Notes: a model not told the origin generated them from the sequence alone. Counted from the stretch's first letter, positions 8,700-16,895 are shown. The stretch is 57,969 bases of DNA from Deltaproteobacteria bacterium RIFOXYD12_FULL_56_24 (GCA_001799285.1 MGTD01000029.1:1-57969); one strand, 5' to 3'. Numbers and translations: made by a program.

Positions 8700-9089
8700 A
8701 TGAAAGTAGATTTTTGGGGTCATGAATTTGAAGTCAACATGTGGCTCGGCTGTCTCGGCGGCTTTCTGATAGCCATTATGTCCTCGATGTTCGGTTTCGG
8801 CGGCGGCCCGTTCATGGTACCGCTGATGACCGTCGCCCTGGGGCTTCCCATGTACATCGTGGTCGGTAGCTCACTTCTGGCCATCTTCTTCAACACGGCC
8901 ATGGGCACCATGCGGCACATGCAGTTCGGCAATTTCGACCTGCTCCTTTTTCTCTCCATGTTTCCCGCGGCCTTGCTGGGCGGCTACTTCGGCCCGCAGA
9001 TCGCCAAACGCTTGAGCCCGTTGGTGGTGAAGCGCGTTGCCTGTGTGGGACTGATCCTCCTTGGCCTTAAATTATTGGACCTGTACTAA
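8700..9089 (+). CDS. TSUP (TauE/SafE) half-transporter, second repeat
   Basis: 129 residues, hydrophobic, about four helices. It has the second-repeat signature FGFGGGPFMVPL and VGSSLLAIFFNTAMG. It is half the length of a typical TSUP protein and matches the missing half of the preceding gene, so the working transporter is probably a heterodimer. GGAGG lies just upstream of ATG 8700. It belongs to the same sigma-54-driven operon. No terminator is obvious before the MITE at 9179. Confidence 0.82.
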   Translation: MKVDFWGHEFEVNMWLGCLGGFLIAIMSSMFGFGGGPFMVPLMTVALGLPMYIVVGSSLLAIFFNTAMGTMRHMQFGNFDLLLFLSMFPAALLGGYFGPQIAKRLSPLVVKRVACVGLILLGLKLLDLY

Positions 9090-9178
9090 AAAAATCCGAA
9101 TCGTCCAGGTCCGGTCCCACGGCGCACTCCTCCCTCTCTAGCCGTGGAACCGGATCTGGCTCCGGCCTGAGAATAAAC

Positions 9179-9332
9179 GTAACGGATCACGGGGTACGCC
9201 CCAATAGGTCAAATAACCACGAAATAAGCGGTCACAGGGTGCCGCTGGTTGCGGCAAGCGGGACGGCGATGCGTACTTTTATACGTGAGCCGAACCGATC
9301 GCCGCAAGATGTGGTGCCATGTGATCGCTTAC
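9179..9332 (+). mobile_element. 154-bp IS66-type MITE, copy A1
   Basis: The ends are inverted repeats (GTAACGGATCACGGGG on the left, CATGTGATCGCTTAC on the right), and 8-bp target duplications GAATAAAC lie at 9171-9178 and 9333-9340. Two further copies of identical length lie at 12346 and 15128. GTAA-type termini with 8-bp duplications are the hallmarks of the IS66 family, so this is probably a non-autonomous IS66 relative. The interior contains a CGTAC-TTTT-type hairpin and a GGCGAT/ATCGCC pairing. No transposase gene is in the window. Confidence 0.88.
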
Positions 9333-9381
9333 GAATAAACCTTGGGTCAACCACCCTGCCGGCCCAAAAGAGGGTAAATGT

Positions 9382-9741
9382 ATGGCACACATTTTCGTCT
9401 TGGATGATGTCCTGGATGCCGCCGTACTGACCCAGAAAATCCTGCGCAAAAAAGGGCACCAGGTAGCCATCTTCACCGAAGAGCAGGAAGCATTGCAGTA
9501 CGCCAGTACCAACCAGGTGGATCTGGCAATATTGGACATAAATCTGAAAAAAACCAACGGGATCAGCGTGCTGGAAGAACTCAGGCGTGTGGCCCCGACG
9601 ATCCGGGTCATCATGCTCACTGGCTATCCGACCATTGAAACAGCCCGGCAGGCCCTGCACCTTGGCGCCACGGACTATTGTGTAAAACCCATCGACAAAA
9701 GCGAACTGGAAGAGAAGGTCTCCGCCGCGCTGGCCATTTGA
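9382..9741 (+). CDS. Stand-alone response-regulator receiver protein
   Basis: 119 residues, a single CheY-like receiver with D8/D9, phospho-acceptor D52 in AILDINLK, T80 and K102 all present, and no output domain. GAGGG at 9370-9374 serves ATG 9382. It lies 38 bp upstream of the molybdopterin oxidoreductase gene with no terminator between them, so it is probably co-transcribed. It may be a phosphorelay intermediate or act by protein contact. No histidine kinase is adjacent. Confidence 0.85.
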   Translation: MAHIFVLDDVLDAAVLTQKILRKKGHQVAIFTEEQEALQYASTNQVDLAILDINLKKTNGISVLEELRRVAPTIRVIMLTGYPTIETARQALHLGATDYCVKPIDKSELEEKVSAALAI

Positions 9742-9779
9742 GTCCTGCCCGGCAAGCCACATCCACAGGAGTCATCACC

Positions 9780-11894
9780 ATGAAAAAATCAGTCTGGAGC
9801 ATGTGCGGCATGTGTACCGTCCGCTGCCCCATCCGCGTCGAGGTCGAGGGCAACACCGTGACCTGGCTCGAAGGCAACCAAAATCTCCTGCAAGGCGCCC
9901 TGTGCGCCAAGGGCTCGGCCGGCCCCGCCCTGGTGGCCGACCGGGAGCGCCCCCAGCAACCATTGATCCGTAAGGGCGGCAGGGGGGCGGGCCGATGGGA
10001 ACCGGTGAGCTGGGAGTTCGCCCTTGACTACATCGCGGACAAACTCAAAACCATCATCGATCGCCATGGCCCGGAGGCGATCATGGCCAGCTCCAGGGGC
10101 GGCCCGTTCCAGGATCTGGTAAAGGCCTTCACCCATGCCCTGGGTTCGCCCAACTACACCAACCACGACAGCGCCTGCGGCCGGAATGTGCACCATGCCA
10201 GCATCTCGTTGTTTGGCGTAGGACGTCCGGCCTTTATCTACGACATCAAAAACACCAAGCATCTGGTGCTGTTCGGCCGCAACATCCTCGCCTCCCTGCG
10301 GCCCGCCGAGGTCAACCAGGTCATGGACATGCTGGACAAAGGCGGCAGGCTCACCTATGTGGACGTGCGTCAGACCCTGACCGGGATCAAGGCCACCAAT
10401 TTCTTCCAGGTGCGGCCCGGTACGGATTACGCCCTGGCCCTGGCCCTGATCCATGAAATCATCAAAGCTGAAGGCTATGATGCGGAGTTCGTGGAACGCT
10501 ACACCACCGGTTTTGATGAACTGGCCTATTTCGTGGAAAACTACTCGGCCCAATGGGCGGCCAAGGAATGTGGAATCAAGGCCAAGGACATCCACGAACT
10601 GGTCGGCCAGCTCATTGCCGACCGGCCCAAGGTCATCTTCCATCCGGGCTGGATGCTCTCCCGCTACAGCGATTCCTTTTACGCCAGCCGGGCCTTGAAT
10701 TGCCTCAACGCCCTGATGGGCAACATCGAGATCCCAGGCGGCCTTATTTTTGCCAAGGGTGCCGGCGACTGCGGCGGCAAAGGGCCGCGCAGCCTCACCG
10801 ACCTCTCGCCCAAGCCGACCGCCAAACGGGCCGATGGGGTGGGTGAGGTCTACAAACAGTTCGAAAAAGGACCAGGCCTCTTCCATCTTTTTTACAAGGC
10901 CATGGCCACGGGCAACCCCTATCCGGTCAAGGGGATCATCTGCGTCCGCCACGACCCCTTCTCCTGCTTCCCCGACCCGCAGGCGCAGAAGGAAGCGTTG
11001 GACAATTGCGACCTGATCGTTTCCATCGACACCCATTACAGCGAATTCGGCTGGTATGCCGACGTGATTCTGCCCGAATCGACCTATCTGGAACGCGACA
11101 GCATGATCGCCCTGCAAAAGGGGATGAAACCGCGAATGATCATGCGCAACAAGGTTCTGGAACCCCAGGCCGACACCCTCGGCCTCTATGACATCATCAA
11201 GGGGCTGGCCACCCGGCTCGGGCTTGACCAGTATTTCCCCTTCAACACCACCCAGGAGCTTTGGGCCTGGCAGCTGGAGCCCACCGGCTTCACTCTCGCC
11301 GATTTCGAGAAAAAGGGCTTTGTCGAATACGCGGACAAACCGGTGCTGTACGACCGGGACAAACTGGAAGGCAAGTTCAAGACCCCTTCGGGCAAGATCG
11401 AAATCATCAGCCAGAAACTCAATGAATGGGGCTTCCCCTCCTGGAAGCCCTACACGAGTCCGGCCAAGCCGCCGAAAGGCCAGTATCGCCTGGTGTTTGG
11501 CCGCTCACCGCTGCACGCCCACAGCCACACGGTCAACAACCCGCTGCTCAACGAGATGATGCCGGAGAATACCCTGTGGATCAACACCAGGGAGGCGGGC
11601 AAGATGGGGGTTGCCGAAGGGGATTTCGTCGATGTTATCTCCGGGGAGATCACCAGCGTAATCACCGCCAAGCTGACCGACTTCATCCACCCCGAAGCGG
11701 TCTATACCGTACACGGTTTCGGTCGCCAGATACCCCTGCAAACCAGGGCCTACCATGCGGGCATGAGCGACCAGAAACTCATGAAGGGGCAACTGCAGAA
11801 CATGGACCCGGTGGGCGGCGGACTCAACCTCTGCGAAACTTTTGTTACGGTGCGGAAAAGCTCGAAAAACCATCAACGGAAGGTGGAACTATGA
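9780..11894 (+). CDS. Molybdopterin oxidoreductase, PsrA/PhsA-like catalytic subunit, apparently cytoplasmic
   Basis: 704 residues of the DMSO-reductase superfamily. The N-terminus has an Fe-S motif C9-x2-C12-x3-C16 with C42. The molybdenum (or tungsten) ligand is probably C133 in NHDSACGRNVHH, as in thiosulfate, polysulfide and arsenate reductases. The C-terminal MGD-binding domain begins near PKGQYRLVFGRSPLHAHSH. No Tat signal peptide precedes the cluster and no NrfD/PsrC membrane anchor follows, unlike classical Phs/Psr. Start 9780 has AGGAG upstream. It overlaps the ferredoxin subunit by ATGA. The substrate is unknown: a soluble sulfur or arsenic oxidoreductase, or another Mo/W enzyme such as an acetylene-hydratase relative, are all possible. 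Confidence 0.8.
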   Translation: MKKSVWSMCGMCTVRCPIRVEVEGNTVTWLEGNQNLLQGALCAKGSAGPALVADRERPQQPLIRKGGRGAGRWEPVSWEFALDYIADKLKTIIDRHGPEAIMASSRGGPFQDLVKAFTHALGSPNYTNHDSACGRNVHHASISLFGVGRPAFIYDIKNTKHLVLFGRNILASLRPAEVNQVMDMLDKGGRLTYVDVRQTLTGIKATNFFQVRPGTDYALALALIHEIIKAEGYDAEFVERYTTGFDELAYFVENYSAQWAAKECGIKAKDIHELVGQLIADRPKVIFHPGWMLSRYSDSFYASRALNCLNALMGNIEIPGGLIFAKGAGDCGGKGPRSLTDLSPKPTAKRADGVGEVYKQFEKGPGLFHLFYKAMATGNPYPVKGIICVRHDPFSCFPDPQAQKEALDNCDLIVSIDTHYSEFGWYADVILPESTYLERDSMIALQKGMKPRMIMRNKVLEPQADTLGLYDIIKGLATRLGLDQYFPFNTTQELWAWQLEPTGFTLADFEKKGFVEYADKPVLYDRDKLEGKFKTPSGKIEIISQKLNEWGFPSWKPYTSPAKPPKGQYRLVFGRSPLHAHSHTVNNPLLNEMMPENTLWINTREAGKMGVAEGDFVDVISGEITSVITAKLTDFIHPEAVYTVHGFGRQIPLQTRAYHAGMSDQKLMKGQLQNMDPVGGGLNLCETFVTVRKSSKNHQRKVEL

Positions 11895-12343
11895 ACACCT
11901 ACACCCTGTATCTCAACAGCAAACGCTGCATCGGCTGTCACGGCTGCGTGGTCCATTGCAAGGCCAACAAGAGGTTGCCGGTAGGGCCGATCCTCTGCGA
12001 GATAAGCCACGAGCCGCTCAAATCGGTGCGGGGGGTTCCCAAAACCGAGTTCAAGTTCCGCTCCTGCTACCATTGCGAGGATCCGTTCTGTGTCACCATC
12101 TGCCCCACCGGAGCGATGAAGAAGCGGGAAGACGGCATTGTCTATGTGGATGCGGCGAAATGCATCGGCTGCATGGCCTGCGCCGGGGCCTGTCCCTGGG
12201 GCATCCCCCAGCATAATCCCGAAACCAATAAGGCCGTCAAATGCGATTACTGCATGGACCGCCTGGATACCGGTCTGCAACCTGCCTGTGTGACCAAATG
12301 TACCACCCACGCCTTGAAACTGGTGGCCATGAAGGAAATCTGA
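11891..12343 (+). CDS. Four-cluster ferredoxin subunit (PhsB/PsrB/DmsB-like)
   Basis: 150 residues with four cysteine groups typical of electron-transfer beta subunits, beginning C13-x2-C16-x2-C19-x3-C23 and including CYHCEDPFC and CIGCMACAGACPWGIP. It passes electrons to or from the catalytic subunit, with whose gene it overlaps by 4 bp (ATGA). No third subunit follows: a MITE sits 3 bp after the stop codon. The MITE's target duplication includes the stop triplet, so the reading frame end was preserved. Confidence 0.88.
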   Translation: MNTYTLYLNSKRCIGCHGCVVHCKANKRLPVGPILCEISHEPLKSVRGVPKTEFKFRSCYHCEDPFCVTICPTGAMKKREDGIVYVDAAKCIGCMACAGACPWGIPQHNPETNKAVKCDYCMDRLDTGLQPACVTKCTTHALKLVAMKEI

Positions 12344-12345
12344 AC

Positions 12346-12499
12346 GTAAGCGATCACAGGGCACCACATCTTGCGGCGATCGGTCCGGCTCACGGACCAA
12401 AGTACGCATCGCCTGCCCGCTTGCCGCAACCTGCACCACCCTGTGGCCGCTTGTTCCGTGGTTATTTGACCTTTGTGGGCTTACCCCGTGATCGGTTAC
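12346..12499 (-). mobile_element. 154-bp IS66-type MITE, copy A2 (inverted)
   Basis: Same 154-bp element as A1, in the opposite orientation. Target duplications ATCTGAAC lie at 12338-12345 and 12500-12507. Left end GTAAGCGATCACAGGG, right end CCCCGTGATCGGTTAC. It landed across the 3' end of the ferredoxin gene without damaging it. Confidence 0.88.
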
Positions 12500-12522
12500 A
12501 TCTGAACAGACCGCCTTCCAAT

Positions 12523-12560
12523 AAAAAAAGCCGCCGGACACCCGTCCGGGGGCTTTTTTT
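12523..12560. terminator. Bidirectional intrinsic terminator
   Basis: An A7 tract, a GC-rich stem (CCGGAC/GTCCGG extended by GCC/GGC) and a T7 tract form a symmetric terminator. It lies between the convergent ends of the oxidoreductase operon and the EF-G paralogue, and serves both strands. In the ancestral locus it followed the ferredoxin gene directly, before the MITE inserted. Confidence 0.85.
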
Positions 12561-12580
12561 ATTACTGTCTGTCTGCCCGC

Positions 12581-14695
12581 TCAGTCAGCGTTTTGGGCCG
12601 CCAGGGTTTTTTGCACCTCAGAAGGAACCGGCGCATACTCCTTGAATCGCCGCGTGAAACTGGCCCTCCCTTGGGTAAGGGATTTGAGCGAGGTAGTGTA
12701 TTTGTACTGTTCGGCCAGCGGGGTCAGTGCCTTGATCACCTGATAGCGGCCCTTGGTTTCCATGCCGCTGATGATCGAGCGCCGCGTCTGGAGATCACCC
12801 ATCACCTCGCCCATCACCTCTTCCGGCACCATAATCTCCATCTCATAAATGGGCTCGAGGATCAGCGGGTCCGCCTGTTTGAAAGCCTCTTTGAAAGCCT
12901 GGGCGCCGGCGATCTTGAAGGAGATGTCGTTGGAATCCACCGCGTGCATCTTGCCGTCGAAGACCATGACCCGCACGTCCCGGACATGGGAGCCGGTCAT
13001 GGGCCCTTCCTGCATCTTCTCCATGACCCCCCTCTGGATGGAGGGCAGGTATTTGGCGTCGATAACCCCGCCCACGATACAGTTGTAAAACAGCAGCTTG
13101 CCGCCCCAGGGCAGGTCGATTTCCTCACGGCCGCGCACATTTAGATCGGTGGGGTCAGGGGCCCCCTCCACATGGGGCTCGATGCGCATATGCACCTCGG
13201 CGAACTGGCCGGAGCCGCCGGACTGTTTTTTGTGACGGTACATGGCGGTGGCCGACTTCTGAATCGTTTCCCGGTAGGGGATCTTCGGCTCGACAAACTC
13301 AGCCTTGATCCCATAAGCATGGTCCAGCCGCCAGCGGGCCACCTGCAAGTGCAGCTCGCCCTGCCCCCAGAGAATCAGCTGCTTCACCTCTGCGGCAAAC
13401 TCGGCCTTGAGAGTCTGGTCCTCGGTCTGCATGTCACGCAGCGCCTCGCCCAGCTTTTCGTCGTCCTTTTTCTCCTTGGCCACGATGGCCGAACGGAGAC
13501 GCGGCTCGGGGAATTCGATGGGCGCCAGCCCCACCCGTTTCTCCTTACCGTGCAGGGTATTATTGGTCTTAGTGCCTTTCAGCTTCAAGGTCGCGCCGAT
13601 GTCGCCGGCGGAGAGCTTCTTTACCTGATTGCGCTCCTTGCCGTCCATGATAAAGAGCTGGGCCAGACGTTCAGTGTCGCCGGTCTGGTAGTTGACCAGA
13701 TCCTGCCCCTCGCTCACTTCGCCGGAACAGACCTTAAAAAAGGTGACCTTCCCTAGATAGGGCTCCACCAGGGTCTTGAAGACAAAGAGCACCGGAGGCC
13801 CGGCGGGATCGCAGGCAAGTTCCCCGCCGTCCAGAGTATGCTCAGGCAGCATCTCGTGGGCCGAAGGAGCCACATTGTCGATGAAGCCCATCATCCGGCC
13901 GCTGCCCATATTCTGTTTGGCGGACAAACAGAAAATCGGAAAAATCTCCCGGTTGCGCATGCCGATCTTGAGCCCCATGCGCATCTCATCCTCATCCAGG
14001 TTGCCCTTGGCAAAGTAAAGCTCCATCAGAGCCTCGTCGTTTTCCGCAGCCTTTTCCACCAGCTCGTTATGGAGGCTTTCCGCTTTTTCCCTCTCGCTCT
14101 CGGGGATGGGCAGTTTCTCCGGCTTTCCTCCCTCGGCCGGGAACCGGTACATGGTCATCTTGAGCAGATCGATGATGGCGTTAAAGCCCTCGCCCTGGCT
14201 TAATGGATACTGCATGAGTACCGCCGCTTTGCCGAAACGATCCTGAATGGAGGAAACCGCCTCATCATAGGCGGCTTTGGGATGATCAACCTGATTGATC
14301 GCAAAGATCACGGGCTTGGCGAATCTCTCCACCGAGTTCCAGACCAGCTCGGTGCCCACCTCCACCCCATGTTGGGCGTTGATCAGCATGACGCAGGTGT
14401 CGGCCACCCGCAGAGCGGCGACAATCTCGCCGACAAAATCGTCCAGCCCTGGGGTGTCGATGATGTTGATTTTGTAATCCCGCCATTCGGTGTGCAGGGA
14501 GGTGGCGTACACGGAATTGCCGCGTTCCTGCTCAATCTGGTGATAATCGGAGATGGTGTTCTTGTCTTCGATGCTCCCGCGCCTTTTGGTAAGCCCCGCC
14601 TCAAAAACCATGGTTTCAGCCAGGGTGGTTTTGCCGGATTTTACACTGCCCAGCAAAACGATGTTCTTGATATGCTTGTCGTCATAGACTTTCAT
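12581..14695 (-). CDS. Elongation factor G-like GTPase (EF-G paralogue)
   Basis: 704 residues with the full EF-G domain order: GTP-binding, domain II, and domains III-V ending in SLTQGRASFTRRFKEY. The G1 loop is GSVKSGKT (16-23) instead of the canonical AHIDAGKT, G3 is DTPG (80-83), and G4 is NQVD (134-137) instead of NKxD. These mark it as the divergent EF-G2-type group rather than the housekeeping translocase. No ribosomal-protein genes are adjacent. Start 14695 follows GAGAGGTGG; a MITE of family B lies just upstream. Possible roles are ribosome recycling or stress translation (family-level inference). Confidence 0.85.
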   Translation of the reverse strand: MKVYDDKHIKNIVLLGSVKSGKTTLAETMVFEAGLTKRRGSIEDKNTISDYHQIEQERGNSVYATSLHTEWRDYKINIIDTPGLDDFVGEIVAALRVADTCVMLINAQHGVEVGTELVWNSVERFAKPVIFAINQVDHPKAAYDEAVSSIQDRFGKAAVLMQYPLSQGEGFNAIIDLLKMTMYRFPAEGGKPEKLPIPESEREKAESLHNELVEKAAENDEALMELYFAKGNLDEDEMRMGLKIGMRNREIFPIFCLSAKQNMGSGRMMGFIDNVAPSAHEMLPEHTLDGGELACDPAGPPVLFVFKTLVEPYLGKVTFFKVCSGEVSEGQDLVNYQTGDTERLAQLFIMDGKERNQVKKLSAGDIGATLKLKGTKTNNTLHGKEKRVGLAPIEFPEPRLRSAIVAKEKKDDEKLGEALRDMQTEDQTLKAEFAAEVKQLILWGQGELHLQVARWRLDHAYGIKAEFVEPKIPYRETIQKSATAMYRHKKQSGGSGQFAEVHMRIEPHVEGAPDPTDLNVRGREEIDLPWGGKLLFYNCIVGGVIDAKYLPSIQRGVMEKMQEGPMTGSHVRDVRVMVFDGKMHAVDSNDISFKIAGAQAFKEAFKQADPLILEPIYEMEIMVPEEVMGEVMGDLQTRRSIISGMETKGRYQVIKALTPLAEQYKYTTSLKSLTQGRASFTRRFKEYAPVPSEVQKTLAAQNAD

Positions 14696-14732
14696 GCGGC
14701 GCCACCTCTCTTGGTCAATATGATTAGGGGCC

Positions 14733-14885
14733 GTAACTATCCAGCAGCACCGCATCTGCGTTGTTATCAGCCTGCTCATGGGCACCAGCACACTTCGCGG
14801 GCTTCTGCCTAGCAGCTACGGCACTGATGGATAGTTACGATTTAGGTTGTTTTTGTTCGTTCCCGGCCATGAGCCGGATGGTTAT
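14733..14885 (+). mobile_element. IS66-type MITE, family B copy (153 bp)
   Basis: It begins GTAACTATCCAGCAGCACCG and ends GGATGGTTAT, a worn form of the inverse GGATAGTTAC. Both sides are flanked by TAGGGGCC (14725-14732 and 14886-14893), an 8-bp target duplication. The first 100 bases are nearly identical to the copy at 40194. It sits in the region upstream of the EF-G paralogue and may have displaced or altered that promoter. Confidence 0.75.
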
Positions 14886-15017
14886 TAGGGGCCAACCCAT
14901 CATGGGCAGGGGGGAATTCGCATCCGTTTCAAGATAACAAAAAAGAGGGAATGTCGGCAGATTTTTTTCCTGGAACCAGGCAAATTTTTCGTGGCCAGGA
15001 GCGGGTGCTTGTGGAGG

Positions 15018-15047
15018 TTGGCATTCCGCTCCCCACCATGGTATATT
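15018..15047 (+). promoter_or_regulatory. Probable sigma-70 promoter of the yhdH-like gene
   Basis: TTGGCA at 15018-15023 and TATATT at 15042-15047 with an 18-bp spacer. AAAGGAG follows at 15096-15102, ahead of the TTG start at 15110. Confidence 0.5.
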
Positions 15048-15109
15048 GGCCTCTTACAAAATAATTATGCCGCCGTTGTCCGCGCCCAAAAGAACAAAGG
15101 AGCATCCTC

Positions 15110-16270
15110 TTGCCTAGCACTTTTCAGGTAACCGATCACGGGGAAACCCCACAAAGTTCAAATAACCACGGAACAAGCGGCCACAGGGTGGTACAGGTTG
15201 CGGCAAGCGGGACGGCGATGCGTACTTTTGTACGTGAGCCGGACCGATCGCCGCAAGATGTGGTGCCCTGTGATCGCTTACCTTTTCAGGCCATGGTCGT
15301 CAGCCAAACCGCCTCCGGCCAATGCCAGAGGGCCATCATCACCAGAAATCTCAGCGAGCTGCCACCGGGCGAGGTGCTGATCAGGGTCCGCTACTCTTCG
15401 CTGAATTACAAGGATGCCCTGTCCGCGTCGGGTAACCGGGGCGTGACCAGGCGCTACCCGCATACTCCGGGCATTGATGCCGCAGGCGAGGTGCAGGAAA
15501 GCAGCTCACCCGATTTTTCCCCAGGGGATGCAGTCGTTGTCTCCTGCTATGATCTCGGCATGAATACGCCGGGTGGCTTTGCCCAGTATATCAGGGTCCC
15601 GGCAAGATGGGTCATGCCCCTGCCCGCCGGCCTAACCTTACGGGAAAGCATGATTTACGGCACCGCCGGTTTTACTGCGGCCCAATCCGTAGCCCGCTTG
15701 CAACGCCACCCGGTCTTGCCGGAACAGGGCAAGATTCTGGTCACCGGCGCCACCGGCGGCGTGGGCAGCATGGCGGTGGCCATGCTTGCCTTAAGCGGCT
15801 TTTCCGTTGCCGCCGCCACCGGAAAACCGGAACATGAACAATTTTTACGCGACCTGGGCGCCCAGGAGATCATCCCCCGGGAGAAGAGCATCGACCGCAG
15901 CGGCCGGATGCTGCTCAAGGGGAAATGGGCTGGGGTAATCGATACCGTAGGGGGCGAGATGCTGGCCACCGCCATCAAGTCCACCCGCTATGGCGGGGCG
16001 ATCACCTGTTGCGGCAATACGGCCTCCCCGGACCTGCCCCTGAACGTCTACCCCTTTATCTTGCGGGGTGTGAGCCTGCTTGGCATTGACAGCGCCGAAT
16101 GCCCCATGGCGGTCCGCATCCCCATCTGGCAGAAGATCGCCACCATCTGGCGGTTGCCGAACCTGGAAAGCCTTGCCACGGAAATTTCGCTCAAAGAGCT
16201 TGACCGGCAGATCGAATCTATTTTACAAGGAAGGCAGACAGGGCGAGTTATTCTTAATCTTGATGCCTGA
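15110..16270 (+). CDS. YhdH/AcuI-type medium-chain reductase carrying an in-frame MITE insertion
   Basis: A medium-chain dehydrogenase/reductase of the acrylyl-CoA reductase (YhdH/AcuI) group: SSLNYKDALSASGNRG, PHTPGIDAAG, IYGTAGFTA, and the NADPH-binding GATGGVGSMAVAML. It begins TTG-CCT-AGC-ACT-TTT-CAG after AAAGGAG. A 154-bp MITE plus its 8-bp duplication (162 bp, exactly 54 codons) interrupts the sixth codon region, after which the native sequence resumes as FQAMVVSQTASG. The frame stays open, giving 386 residues where relatives have about 330. Either the protein bears a 54-residue N-terminal insert or translation restarts at ATG 15293, which would lose only about eight native residues. 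Activity is therefore uncertain. Confidence 0.85.
   Translation: MPSTFQVTDHGETPQSSNNHGTSGHRVVQVAASGTAMRTFVREPDRSPQDVVPCDRLPFQAMVVSQTASGQCQRAIITRNLSELPPGEVLIRVRYSSLNYKDALSASGNRGVTRRYPHTPGIDAAGEVQESSSPDFSPGDAVVVSCYDLGMNTPGGFAQYIRVPARWVMPLPAGLTLRESMIYGTAGFTAAQSVARLQRHPVLPEQGKILVTGATGGVGSMAVAMLALSGFSVAAATGKPEHEQFLRDLGAQEIIPREKSIDRSGRMLLKGKWAGVIDTVGGEMLATAIKSTRYGGAITCCGNTASPDLPLNVYPFILRGVSLLGIDSAECPMAVRIPIWQKIATIWRLPNLESLATEISLKELDRQIESILQGRQTGRVILNLDA
15128..15281 (+). mobile_element. 154-bp IS66-type MITE, copy A3, inside a coding sequence
   Basis: The third 154-bp copy: left end GTAACCGATCACGGGG, right end CCCTGTGATCGCTTAC. Target duplications CTTTTCAG lie at 15120-15127 and 15282-15289. It is inserted after codon 6 of the yhdH-like gene. 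In this orientation and phase the element has no stop codon, so the host gene reads through it. Confidence 0.92.
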
Positions 16271-16310
16271 GTCCCAGTATGTTCCCACCTCTTTCCCAAA
16301 GGAGACCGCC

Positions 16311-16895
16311 ATGCCTCTGCGCACCACCATCCTGCTGGCCATTATCCTCAGTTTTATTTCGGGCTGTTCCGGGTTGCTGCCGGTGGCAAAAAGCACGGAC
16401 GAATCCCGCTGGGAAAGCTTTGACCAGGTAAAGGCCTCCTTTGACCTGATAACTCCCGCAAAAACCACCTGTAAAGATCTTCAGCAGCTTGGTTTCGACC
16501 CGTACCACACCGCCAACGTCCAGATTCACAATTACCTGGCCATCATCAATAAATTCATGCCCAACACCAACATCACCATGGCCGATCTCCCCCCCGGTCT
16601 CCGCGGTTGTCTGGAGGCAAAGGATTCCTGTGTCGCCTACGAACTGAAAATCGAGAATCTTAAAAGTAAGCGACACGGCAATCTCTTCCTTGACCTCCTG
16701 CGCTTCAAACGCGAGGCCACCCAGTCCGGCTGGCGTTTTTCCGCCTTCCTTGTCCTGGTGGACGATCTGGTGGTGTACAAACTCTGGGAAGGCCAACCCA
16801 GCATCGCAGGAGAGATCTACAAAAAGAATCCCCTCGGCCCCTTGCAAGACCCTGCGGAACTTGCCAAGGATACGGCGGTGGTTGGCACTCTTTAG
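16311..16895 (+). CDS. Putative lipoprotein of unknown function
   Basis: 194 residues. A hydrophobic signal ends in the lipobox-like FISGC with the cysteine at position 19, so the mature protein is probably lipid-anchored. The rest is soluble with no domain I recognise. AAAGGAGA precedes ATG 16311. It lies 40 bp after the yhdH-like gene on the same strand and may share its transcript. Confidence 0.72.
   Translation: MPLRTTILLAIILSFISGCSGLLPVAKSTDESRWESFDQVKASFDLITPAKTTCKDLQQLGFDPYHTANVQIHNYLAIINKFMPNTNITMADLPPGLRGCLEAKDSCVAYELKIENLKSKRHGNLFLDLLRFKREATQSGWRFSAFLVLVDDLVVYKLWEGQPSIAGEIYKKNPLGPLQDPAELAKDTAVVGTL

Noticed and set aside
9179-12499. Composite transposon formed by inverted MITE copies A1 and A2 around the molybdenum-enzyme operon
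   Set aside because: Each MITE has its own matching 8-bp duplication (GAATAAAC and ATCTGAAC). A composite unit would show one duplication at the outer edges, so the copies inserted separately.
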